The translations under genes and the position numbers were made by a program. From Hormiphora californensis (Eukaryota; Ctenophora; Tentaculata; Cydippida; Pleurobrachiidae), in the NCBI GenBank assembly GCA_020137815.1, contig CM035360.1, positions 2,865,078 through 2,929,077 of the forward strand: DNA of 64,000 bases. Reading direction: 5' to 3'. Below, piece after piece: positions 19,118-28,891 of the stretch (its first letter is position 1; each line of letters begins with the position of its first letter). The notes below the pieces were generated by a model. The model was not told where the DNA came from. It did no database searches and worked only from the letters and a program-made list of their open reading frames with translations.

Positions 19118-19322
19118 CGCAGTGCTCCTCCTGGACATTTTATTTCCGAGGATGCTCATTACGGCAACCGGTTTTGGCGGTCGAGACAGGTTAGGGCTGC
19201 CTAATGCCTTCCACGGTCGGTAAGGTTATGTTTGGGGGTCGTATGGTAGTGGTATCAATTTAAAACAGTTTTGGATTTAGTTGTTTAATTTTCTGGTTAA
19301 ACTCTTCAGCTTCCTTTTTAGG

Positions 19323-20936
19323 ATGTCAAAATCCTTCTCTGCGGAGTTTGAGTTTTCTGCCGCACTACATAAGGATTTGGCCAGGAGCAAACTGTTTCAT
19401 GGATTCCTGTGGCGTATGGTACATCGGAGGGACGATGAGGGTTTGATGGGGGTTTACCTGTGTTGTACACCAGCTAACTCAGCCAAGGAATGGAGCTGTA
19501 GTGTCAAGTATTTTTTTAAGGAAGAATTATCTGGAGCGAGGAAAGACGGTTCTTGTGTGTTCTACAGTGGCCAAAATTTCAGTCACGGTTGTCCGAAGTT
19601 TATGAAGTTTGATGAAACAGTAAAGATACAGGCCGAAATTACCATTGAAAAATCTTACTTTGGTAGACCCATCATTGAGATTCTACCGTCAGCTAACGAA
19701 ACAGTATTTCGTCGTGGGTTCCCTCACAACATAGGATCCTACAAGGCAACAACAAGTCATGTGGTATGCGGGAAAACCTGGACCATTTCTGTTCTTCTCG
19801 CCAATGGGGTGTTGTCTCTCAGGGGTGATTGCTATGACACATCATTCGGACACAACGAGGAGAAAATTGATGGAACTATGGTTTTACTGTTTGAGAATAT
19901 AAAGGAAATCATCCATTTGCGAAGTAGTTGCTCAGTTTTGATGGGAAAGCGTCAAACTGAGATGGTCTTCACGTTCATTGTCTACAACTACCAACCTTCG
20001 CCTCGGGTAGGAGTAAACTACGGAAAAGAATTTACCGGACAACCACACGGAAACATAACTTTCCTTCTGGTTGATGGTAGATCTCTCCCTGTAAACTCTT
20101 ACATCCTCTCACGCAATTCCACCGTCCTGAAAAACCTCATTGAAAAGAAAGGTAATACTGAACACGATATGTGTGGATTTGAGGGTGATTCTGTTCAGGC
20201 TTTTGTAGATTTCTGCTACTCGGGAACTATTGTAGAAAGCCTTCTCACAATGTTTCCCGCATTGTTTGATTTTGTGAGAATGATAACCGTGTTCAACGTT
20301 GAATGTGCTAAACGGGGATGTTTGGATTTGTTTAAAAAACATTTACCAAATGCCCTGGTTGACTTCAATTTGTGGTGGACCTTTGCTATCTTTGCGGTGG
20401 AGTTAACTGTGAAACATGGCGATGATTCCTTCCTCATCGAGGTGATCTCTTCAGCTACAAAGAATAAGAACAGGCCATGGTTACACTTTTCCAGTATGTG
20501 GAGAGAAGCAACGAACTATTCTCAAGTTGACCTGCTAATGGCCCTGGCTGTCGAGTCTAATCTCACAAAAGGATTTGTTGATCAACTGCACTCCGTTTTG
20601 AAATGGTGCAAAGACGAGAAGACTCCTTTGGTTGACTACATTTTGGAAAATTTCAATTTTTCCCTTTGCGACAAAGAATGCATCACGCTGCTGTCTGGAG
20701 CTTTGGAGAAATTTAATACTGAAAGTGATGCGTTTAAAGCTTTAGAGAAAGGGCAAAATGAATCCGATGAGAAGACTCTAGCGGACGTGGCCAGGAACCA
20801 TTGGAACACTATAAGGAATTCCACTTGGCCGTGTTCTGAGAGGCGACCGTTTTCAAAAGTGAGATGTGAATACTTGGTTGCTAACCCAAGAAGGAGGAAA
20901 ACTCGATCATCAACTCTGGCAACTCGGGGTGCCTAG
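19323..20936 (+). CDS. MATH-like/BTB protein B1 (intact, 537 aa)
   Basis: A single coding exon that starts at ATG 19323, one base after a TTTTTAG acceptor. Proteins of this type usually bind CUL3 through BTB and recruit substrates through MATH for ubiquitination. The N-terminus (SKSFSAEFEF, HGFLWRM, GVYLCCTPANSAKEWSCSVK) looks like a divergent MATH/TRAF domain; a middle beta-rich region follows. The BTB region is near residues 236-310 (GNITFLLVDGRSLPVNSYIL, FVDFCYSGTI), followed by a BACK-like helical region. Near the end are ARNHWNTIRNSTWPCSERRP and the basic tail RRRKTRSS. B1 lacks the KEN sequence of its relatives. A near-identical but 5'-truncated copy lies at 24341-25722. The MATH call rests on pattern, not a search. 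Confidence 0.85.
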   Translation: MSKSFSAEFEFSAALHKDLARSKLFHGFLWRMVHRRDDEGLMGVYLCCTPANSAKEWSCSVKYFFKEELSGARKDGSCVFYSGQNFSHGCPKFMKFDETVKIQAEITIEKSYFGRPIIEILPSANETVFRRGFPHNIGSYKATTSHVVCGKTWTISVLLANGVLSLRGDCYDTSFGHNEEKIDGTMVLLFENIKEIIHLRSSCSVLMGKRQTEMVFTFIVYNYQPSPRVGVNYGKEFTGQPHGNITFLLVDGRSLPVNSYILSRNSTVLKNLIEKKGNTEHDMCGFEGDSVQAFVDFCYSGTIVESLLTMFPALFDFVRMITVFNVECAKRGCLDLFKKHLPNALVDFNLWWTFAIFAVELTVKHGDDSFLIEVISSATKNKNRPWLHFSSMWREATNYSQVDLLMALAVESNLTKGFVDQLHSVLKWCKDEKTPLVDYILENFNFSLCDKECITLLSGALEKFNTESDAFKALEKGQNESDEKTLADVARNHWNTIRNSTWPCSERRPFSKVRCEYLVANPRRRKTRSSTLATRGA

Positions 20937-21369
20937 TACGGTGACAATCTAATGACAATCTAATGACAATTTTTATAGCTTGATTTTATAATCGAGAGTT
21001 GGTTTTTTATGCAATTAAACCTTTTTTATATTTACAGCAATTATTATATCCCGAAATAGAAACCCATTTTAATTCTTATTTTAATCTTGTTCAATTAGCG
21101 GCAACTGTATCGCTATTTTAATTGTAATCGCATTTTAATTTAATTTTAATTTTAATCAAAAGGTGTCATGTTTTTATGTCCTTTTCGTCGCACTCAAGCT
21201 TAAATTCTTCCCTTCTTTTAACTTCGAAGTATCATATAAAATCAGGTATCACAATTTTCCCATACAATCATTGAGACAACATATACTATTCTTATTTCTT
21301 AAGCGCTTTCAAATGTAGAAGAGTTTCCTTACTAAAACCCAACACTTTTCCCTATCTAGGAGCTGATAC

Positions 21370-24300
21370 ATGACAAAATCATTCACCACCGAGTTTCGCC
21401 TAGCCCTGCCCACTAAGGCTGAGGAATCATGCCACAGCGACAAAAAACGCTATCATGGGTTCCGATGGCTCATTCGATCCAAAGCGTTTCCCCCTTCTGA
21501 TTCTGTTGGCATTTACCTTGTTTGTGAACCGCTCGATCCGTTAACCGAGTGGAGTTGCACTGTCATGTTCGCACTTGAAGAAATCGGCTCCGGCTGTAAA
21601 AGTGAGCATCTACATTCTTCCTATACCTTCTCGAGTGAAAATCCGTGTGGCCGAGGATGCAACAACTTCATGACTTTTGAGGACCGGGAGATCACGATAA
21701 AAGCTTGTGTTACCATATTCGGAAGTAAGATAAGGTCAGTGTTTGGTCCACTGGTTCCATCCCCGATTTCTCTGCTTCCTGTTGGTCAAAAAAAGTTCAA
21801 CGCCGAATTTTCTGTGACTCTGTCAGACAAGGTAGACGTGTCAAGCTCGAGCAATCCGAAACTCATGTTTGATTTTTTGTGGAGTATTAGCACGAAGACA
21901 TCTTCTTCTGGTGTTACTGGAATCTATCTTCGATGTACCCCAGTTAGTTCGATGGTGGAGTGGAGTTGCAGTGTTAACTTTTCATTGGAAGACGTGGAAT
22001 CTGGGACGAAAAAGAGTACTAAGAACAACGTATTCTCTGGAACAAACACTTCAGTAGGTTGGAAAGATTTCATGGGATTAAGGGGACGGAAGATTACGAT
22101 TAAAGCGTTTGTTACTACAGTCGGACCCCGATTTAGTGGCATCCTCGGGGGAAAAAAATCCTGCCACTAAATCGGGGTGCCACTAAATCGAGGTGAGCCA
22201 TATTTGGCCCATAAAAACCTATTTTATGCCCAAAATGCTATACTAAAACTAAAGACACCTCTAACTGTTATCCTTATTATAATAAGCAAATGCGTGGCGT
22301 GATGGTGGTGATGTAGTATCCACACGTGCAAATAGTGGGGGTTGCCAAGGGAGGGGTATTGGAGATTGTGGGGGGATACTGCACGTGCATGTTGTTGGTT
22401 GTTTGTTGCGAGTTCCTGTGTTGTTCCTGTGGTGCTTTGGGATCTACTACTGGAGCTGCCATGATTGCCAAAGCCTTTCTACCTACGTACCCCGTTGATT
22501 CTCTACACAGCTACAATTCTACGGATCTTTATCACCTGATTCTACATGTTATTCAGCGAGATTTCCCTTGATGTTTATCACCGGCGCTCTACCACTACAA
22601 ACCTCCTTATTCTTTACCCCGACATGGAGAGACGAAGAGTAAGAGGGGGGGGGACATAGAGACGGGGGGGGGGGTGTTGTAGGACTTAACAATGGGCTTT
22701 CTAGTATGCAATATTCATGTATTGATGACATGATCATTTCTGATTAGAAATAGAAAACTATAAATTAATTTTTTCAAAAAAATTGTGAAAATTTTTCTAA
22801 GTTATACCGGCCCGTCCGATTTGTGTTTCGAATCGGTGCAGCTTACTGGATGTCCTGTCTAATTAGCGGGTTCGAAACGAACCGATACGTGATACCATGC
22901 CGAATTGGTGCACCCTAAGCGGGTAAGGAAGTATCAAAATTTCAAAATATTTTTTTTCTCTCAAAATTTATGGGGAGCACCGATCAAAGCATTGACAATC
23001 TTACTGTAAAGTTTTGCAAAAAAAGTTTTAATTTTTTTAAAGGTATACCAGCCACGTCCGAATCCTGTTTCGAATCGGTGCATATTATCGCATGGCCTGC
23101 TGCTAATTAGACGGTTCGGAACGAATCGAAACGTGATCCCCATCAAATCAAAATTTTGACGCTTGGTGAACTTGTGATACAATGGCCTTATGGGGATCAC
23201 GTATCGGTTCTTTCCGAACCGTCTAATTAGCAGCAGGACATGCGATAAGATTCACTGATTCGAAACACGATTCGGACGTGGCTGGTGTTTCTTTGAAAAA
23301 TCTTCAAAAAATTTTCACAAAAAAAATCAAAAAAATTTTTGGGGGAAAAAAATCCTGCCACTAAATCGGGGTGCCACTAAATCGGGGGCCACTAAATCGG
23401 GGTCCGACTGTATAACAGATATCTCCATGGGTCAACCTCTCCTGATACCCCTCGCAGCAGCGCCAATAGTAAAGTTCAACGTGAAATGGGCAAAAGAGGG
23501 ATGCCTGAATTTCTTTAAGAAACGTCTCCCCAGATCTCTGAAGATCTTCAATACCTACCGGAACTTTGCTCTTTTAGCTTTGAACTTGTCAGTTAATCTT
23601 GAAAATCATTCCTTCTTGGTACACCTGTTCTCGAGCGTCCCTGAGAGGAAAGAGGCCCTCCTGTTCCACGTTTCCCGAATGTTGGCCGGGGAAACTGACT
23701 GTTCCATTACAGAGTTAGAGCTGATTGTGGCGCTGGTTGTAGAGTTTGGGGAGGCAAATGGGTTTGTCAAACTTCTGGCAGTGTTCAGTCAAGGTAAAAG
23801 AACCACGCTGGTGGATCACATTTTGGAGAACTTCAACTTTTCCCTCTGCAATGAAGGATCTCTCACAACGCTGTCCAAAGCTTTAAAAGAACACACTGGT
23901 GAACGTTTTGCAGAGAGTTTCCTCGATGGGATAAAGATGGAAGCAAATGAAGAGGGATTAGAAAGATCTGAGCCGAATAATGACGAGATACTTCCAGTCA
24001 ATGACACTCTTTTAACCCTGTCTAGAAACAACTGGTTCAAAAACAAGGCATCCTGTTGGCCGTGTTCAAAACAACGCCCGTTTACACTGAGGAAGAGGCA
24101 GCTGTTGAAAAAGGAGGCTGATGAAGCTAATGTTGAGATAAAAGAAGAGGTTTTAGAAGTTGCGGAACAAGTGGTGAATGGGGAGAAAGTAGCAGAAATC
24201 GTGGATGGGGAGAAGGTAGCAGAAATCGTGGGTGGGGAGAAAGTAGCAGAAATCGTGGGTGGGGAGAAGGTAGCAGTTGATGTGAAAGAGGAAGAAGAGG

Positions 24301-24395
24301 AAAAGGAAAATCAGGCTCCAAAGAGAAGAAAAACTCGATCTGTTCTACAGTGGCCAAAATTTCAGTCACGGTTGTCCGAAGTTTATGAAGTTTGA
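21370..24395 (+). pseudogene. MATH-like/BTB gene B2, disrupted copy A
   Basis: This copy matches intact B2 (26156-28471) but is broken three times. A Tigger-like MITE at 22118-23410 ends the frame at 22170. A 618-bp deletion at 23466/23467 removes what corresponds to 26958-27575 in B2, that is the third beta-rich region and the BTB core. The 3' end is fused at 24340 to the body of B1 in another frame, giving a tail ending LSEVYEV. The 5' region and start (ATG 10 bases after TATCTAG) are unchanged. A truncated 266-residue N-terminal product with two MATH-like units could still be made. The remaining 23427-24395 frame covers only the C-terminal half. Confidence 0.93.
22118..23410 (+). mobile_element. 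Tigger/pogo-like MITE inserted in B2 copy A
   Basis: 1293 bp with ends CAGTCGGACCCCGATTTAGT and the inverse, flanked by TA. The empty site survives in copy B as GTTACTATAACAG, so the insertion and its TA duplication are directly visible. Compared with the element at 5560 it carries an extra block of about 435 bp (about 22271-22705), which is probably a nested insertion. Confidence 0.95.
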
Positions 24396-25722
24396 TGAAA
24401 CAGTAAAGATACAGGCCGACATTACCATTGAAAAATCTTACTTTGGTAGACCCGTCATTGAGATTCTACCGTCAGCTAACGAAACAGTATTTCGTCGTGG
24501 GTTCCCTCACAACATAGGATCCTACAAGGCAACAACAAGTCATGTGGTATGCGGGAAAACCTGGACCATTTCTGTTCTTCTCGCCAATGGGGTGTTGTCT
24601 CTCAGGGGTGATTGCTATGACACATCATTCGGACACAACGAGGAGAAAATTGATGGAACTATGGTTTTACTGTTTGAGAATATAAAGGAAATCATCCATT
24701 TGCGAAGTAGTTGCTCAGTTTTGATGGGAAAGCGTCAAACTGAGATGGTCTTCACGTTCATTGTCTACAACTACCAACCTTCGCCTCGGGTAGGAGTAAA
24801 CTACGGAAAAGAATTTACCGGACAACCACACGGAAACATAACTTTCCTTCTGGTTGATGGTAGATCTCTCCCTGTAAACTCTTACATCCTCTCACGCAAT
24901 TCCACCGTCCTGAAAAACCTCATTGAAAAGAAAGGTAATACTGAACACGATATGTGTGGATTTGAGGGTGATTCTGTTCAGGCTTTTGTAGATTTCTGCT
25001 ACTCGGGAACTATTGTAGAAAGCCTTCTCACAATGAAGTTTCCCGCATTGTTTGATTTTGTGAGAATGATAACCGTGTTCAACGTTGAATGTGCTAAACG
25101 GGGATGTTTGGATTTGTTTAAAAAACATTTACCAAATGCCCTGGTTGACTTCAATTTGTGGTGGACCTTTGCTATCTTTGCGGTGGAGTTAACTGTGAAA
25201 CATGGCGATGATTCCTTCCTCATCGAGGTGATCTCTTCAGCTACAAAGAATAAGAACAGGCCATGGTTACACTTTTCCAGTATGTGGAGAGAAGCAACGA
25301 ACTATTCTCAAGTTGACCTGCTAATGGCCCTGGCTGTCGAGTCTAATCTCACAAAAGGATTTGTTGATCAACTGCACTCCGTTTTGAAATGGTGCAAAGA
25401 CGAGAAGACTCCTTTGGTTGACTACATTTTGGAAAATTTCAATTTTTCCCTTTGCGACAAAGAATGCATCACGCTGCTGTCTGGAGCTTTGGAGAAATTT
25501 AATACTGAAAGTGATGCGTTTAAAGCTTTAGAGAAAGGGCAAAATGAATCCGATGAGAAGACTCTAGCGGACGTGGCCAGGAACCATTGGAACACTATAA
25601 GGAATTCCACTTGGCCGTGTTCTGAGAGGCGACCGTTTTCAAAAGTGAGATGTGAATACTTGGTTGCTAACCCAAGAAGGAGGAAAACTCGATCATCAAC
25701 TCTGGCAACTCGGGGTGCCTAG
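24341..25722 (+). pseudogene. MATH-like/BTB gene B1, 5'-truncated copy
   Basis: Same sequence as B1 from codon 79 on, with very few changes seen: E to D (GCCGAAATT/GCCGACATT), I to V, and an extra AAG codon near 25036. It lacks the promoter, the 5' acceptor and the first MATH part, because the duplication began inside B1. The first ATG (24385) would give 445 residues including the BTB region and the RRRKTRSS tail. Expression would depend on read-through from copy A of B2, in a different frame. It is likely non-functional, though the frame is still open. Confidence 0.85.
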
Positions 25723-26155
25723 TACGGTGACAATCTAATGACAATCTAATGACAATTTTTATAGCTTGATTTTATAATCGAGAGTTGGTTTTTTATGCAA
25801 TTAAACCTTTTTTATATTTACAGCAATTATTATATCCCGAAATAGAAACCCATTTTAATTCTTATTTTAATCTTGTTCAATTAGCGGCAACTGTATCGCT
25901 ATTTTAATTGTAATCGCATTTTAATTTAATTTTAATTTTAATCAAAAGGTGTCATGTTTTTATGTCCTTTTCGTCGCACTCAAGCTTAAATTCTTCCCTT
26001 CTTTTAACTTCGAAGTATCATATAAAATCAGGTATCACAATTTTCCCATACAATCATTGAGACAACATATACTATTCTTATTTCTTAAGCGCTTTCAAAT
26101 GTAGAAGAGTTTCCTTACTAAAACCCAACACTTTTCCCTATCTAGGAGCTGATAC

Positions 26156-28471
26156 ATGACAAAATCATTCACCACCGAGTTTCGCCTAGCCCTGCCCACT
26201 AAGGCTGAGGAATCATGCCACAGCGACAAAAAACGCTATCATGGGTTCCGATGGCTCATTCGATCCAAAGCGTTTCCCCCTTCTGATTCTGTTGGCATTT
26301 ACCTTGTTTGTGAACCGCTCGATCCGTTAACCGAGTGGAGTTGCACTGTCATGTTCGCACTTGAAGAAATCGGCTCCGGCTGTAAAAGTGAGCATCTACA
26401 TTCTTCCTATACCTTCTCGAGTGAAAATCCGTGTGGCCGAGGATGCAACAACTTCATGACTTTTGAGGACCGGGAGATCACGATAAAAGCTTGTGTTACC
26501 ATATTCGGAAGTAAGATAAGGTCAGTGTTTGGTCCACTGGTTCCATCCCCGATTTCTCTGCTTCCTGTTGGTCAAAAAAAGTTCAACGCCGAATTTTCTG
26601 TGACTCTGTCAGACAAGGTAGACGTGTCAAGCTCGAGCAATCCGAAACTCATGTTTGATTTTTTGTGGAGTATTAGCACGAAGACATCTTCTTCTGGTGT
26701 TACTGGAATCTATCTTCGATGTACCCCAGTTAGTTCGATGGTGGAGTGGAGTTGCAGTGTTAACTTTTCATTGGAAGACGTGGAATCTGGGACGAAAAAG
26801 AGTACTAAGAACAACGTATTCTCTGGAACAAACACTTCAGTAGGTTGGAAAGATTTCATGGGATTAAGGGGACGGAAGATTACGATTAAAGCGTTTGTTA
26901 CTATAACAGATATCTCCATGGGTCAACCTCTCCTGATACCCCTCGCAGCAGCGCCAAAGGATGTCATGTCATTCCATCGAAGGCTTCCTGAAATTGCTCC
27001 ACCTTACATAGCCACATCTGGTCATCAAGCACACGGAAAGACTTGGATGATAAAGGTCAATGCCCATGTTTCTGATATCTTTTTTAGTATAACCTGCTAC
27101 AATATGGATACAGGCGTTAAGGAAGTCCTGAAAGGAACTGTCGTCGTAATTCTAAAAAATGACCCAGTTTTGAGAACGATGGGAGATTTGGGTACAACTT
27201 CCAGTCTCAGGATGGGGATGAATAGTCCAGCAGGGAAAGTGGTAACATTTCTCATCGATGTTTCGTCTCATTCTGAATACACCCAAATACTTCGGGGAAT
27301 CGACTTTGGAAGGGAGAGTTTGCAAATTCAAGCGCATGGCAACATCAAGTTTACACTAAAAAACAAGATTGTTATCCCACTAAACTCCTACATTCTTGCC
27401 CAAAACTCTCCTGTCCTGAAGAATTTAATCGAGAAAGAAGGGACATTTGATCACGATATGAGTGACTTTGAGTCCACGGCCGTTCAGATCTTCATTGATG
27501 CGTGTTATTCAGGAAACCTTGATAAGTTGACTGAATTTATAGACTTCAAGGTTTATAGTGACTTCACTCTCATGATAGTAAAGTTCAACGTGAAATGGGC
27601 AAAAGAGGGATGCCTGAATTTCTTTAAGAAACGTCTCCCCAGATCTCTGAAGATCTTCAATACCTACCGGAACTTTGCTCTTTTAGCTTTGAACTTGTCA
27701 GTTAATCTTGAAAATCATTCCTTCTTGGTACACCTGTTCTCGAGCGTCCCTGAGAGGAAAGAGGCCCTCCTGTTCCACGTTTCCCGAATGTTGGCCGGGG
27801 AAACTGACTGTTCCATTACAGAGTTAGAGCTGATTGTGGCGCTGGTTGTAGAGTTTGGGGAGGCAAATGGGTTTGTCAAACTTCTGGCAGTGTTCAGTCA
27901 AGGTAAAAGAACCACGCTGGTGGATCACATTTTGGAGAACTTCAACTTTTCCCTCTGCAATGAAGGATCTCTCACAACGCTGTCCAAAGCTTTAAAAGAA
28001 CACACTGGTGAACGTTTTGCAGAGAGTTTCCTCGATGGGATAAAGATGGAAGCAAATGAAGAGGGATTAGAAAGATCTGAGCCGAATAATGACGAGATAC
28101 TTCCAGTCAATGACACTCTTTTAACCCTGTCTAGAAACAACTGGTTCAAAAACAAGGCATCCTGTTGGCCGTGTTCAAAACAACGCCCGTTTACACTGAG
28201 GAAGAGGCAGCTGTTGAAAAAGGAGGCTGATGAAGCTAATGTTGAGATAAAAGAAGAGGTTTTAGAAGTTGCGGAACAAGTGGTGAATGGGGAGAAAGTA
28301 GCAGAAATCGTGGATGGGGAGAAGGTAGCAGAAATCGTGGGTGGGGAGAAAGTAGCAGAAATCGTGGGTGGGGAGAAGGTAGCAGTTGATGTGAAAGAGG
28401 AAGAAGAGGAAAAGGAAAATCAGGCTCCAAAGAGAAGAAAAACTCGATCAATGACAAAATTGAATGAGTGA
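26156..28471 (+). CDS. MATH-like/BTB protein B2 (intact, 771 aa)
   Basis: The largest member, in one coding exon; the ATG lies 10 bases after TATCTAG. Two MATH-like units occur in tandem: residues 1-125 (YHGFRWLIRSK, GIYLVCEP, EWSCTVMF) and 140-258 (FDFLWSISTK, GIYLRCTP, EWSCSVNF). A third beta-rich region spans about 268-375. BTB is near 394-460 (HGNIKFTLKNKIVIPLNSYI, FIDACYSGN), with a BACK-like part from 464. The C-terminal region has SRNNWFKNKASCWPCSKQRP, three GEKVAEIV-type repeats, an acidic run, then KENQAPKRRKTRS. The last part combines a KENxxP sequence with a basic, nuclear-localisation-like tail. Role as CUL3 adaptor is family knowledge; the substrate is unknown. Confidence 0.88.
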   Translation: MTKSFTTEFRLALPTKAEESCHSDKKRYHGFRWLIRSKAFPPSDSVGIYLVCEPLDPLTEWSCTVMFALEEIGSGCKSEHLHSSYTFSSENPCGRGCNNFMTFEDREITIKACVTIFGSKIRSVFGPLVPSPISLLPVGQKKFNAEFSVTLSDKVDVSSSSNPKLMFDFLWSISTKTSSSGVTGIYLRCTPVSSMVEWSCSVNFSLEDVESGTKKSTKNNVFSGTNTSVGWKDFMGLRGRKITIKAFVTITDISMGQPLLIPLAAAPKDVMSFHRRLPEIAPPYIATSGHQAHGKTWMIKVNAHVSDIFFSITCYNMDTGVKEVLKGTVVVILKNDPVLRTMGDLGTTSSLRMGMNSPAGKVVTFLIDVSSHSEYTQILRGIDFGRESLQIQAHGNIKFTLKNKIVIPLNSYILAQNSPVLKNLIEKEGTFDHDMSDFESTAVQIFIDACYSGNLDKLTEFIDFKVYSDFTLMIVKFNVKWAKEGCLNFFKKRLPRSLKIFNTYRNFALLALNLSVNLENHSFLVHLFSSVPERKEALLFHVSRMLAGETDCSITELELIVALVVEFGEANGFVKLLAVFSQGKRTTLVDHILENFNFSLCNEGSLTTLSKALKEHTGERFAESFLDGIKMEANEEGLERSEPNNDEILPVNDTLLTLSRNNWFKNKASCWPCSKQRPFTLRKRQLLKKEADEANVEIKEEVLEVAEQVVNGEKVAEIVDGEKVAEIVGGEKVAEIVGGEKVAVDVKEEEEEKENQAPKRRKTRSMTKLNE

Positions 28472-28891
28472 ATAGGACCAGTGATATTATACCTAGGTTG
28501 CTTTGAATTTTAGAGACAGTTAATTAATTTATTCAAACTGCTTTATGATAATTATACGCTGGATTAGAGTTTAATTCCTTATCAAACCAAAATCTTTTTT
28601 TTTAAATATCTCGCTGGAAATTGTATGGCAATGAATTGATACAAGTAAACAGCTTTGATTTTTTGTAAGGCCAGAAAGTTGATCGAATCAATGAAAAAAA
28701 ACTAATTGATTTTTAATTATCCAATCCGTAAATTATTCATTATATAATAATTGTTTTATACTTATCTTTTGTGTTTCCTGTGTTATGACCCCACCCCCAG
28801 AATCTCCCATCCGTGAATCTTCCCAATGAATTGTGATCTTCGTCTGAATACAGATAATATAACCCACCCTTTTCCCCCTTTAGGAGCTGAA

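Larger units (their letters stand above)
19558..28449 (+). repeat. Recent tandem duplication: units 19558-24340 and 24341-28449
   Basis: Unit A (4783 bp) and unit B (4109 bp) each run from inside B1 to the last codons of B2, and the spacer between the genes is identical by eye (20937-21369 and 25723-26155). The length difference of 674 bp is explained exactly by a 1293-bp MITE plus its 2-bp TA in A, minus a 618-bp deletion in A, minus a 3-bp AAG present only in B (1295-618-3). The junction at 24340/24341 joins the B2 end (ACTCGATC) to the middle of B1 (TGTTCTACAG). Confidence 0.95.
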
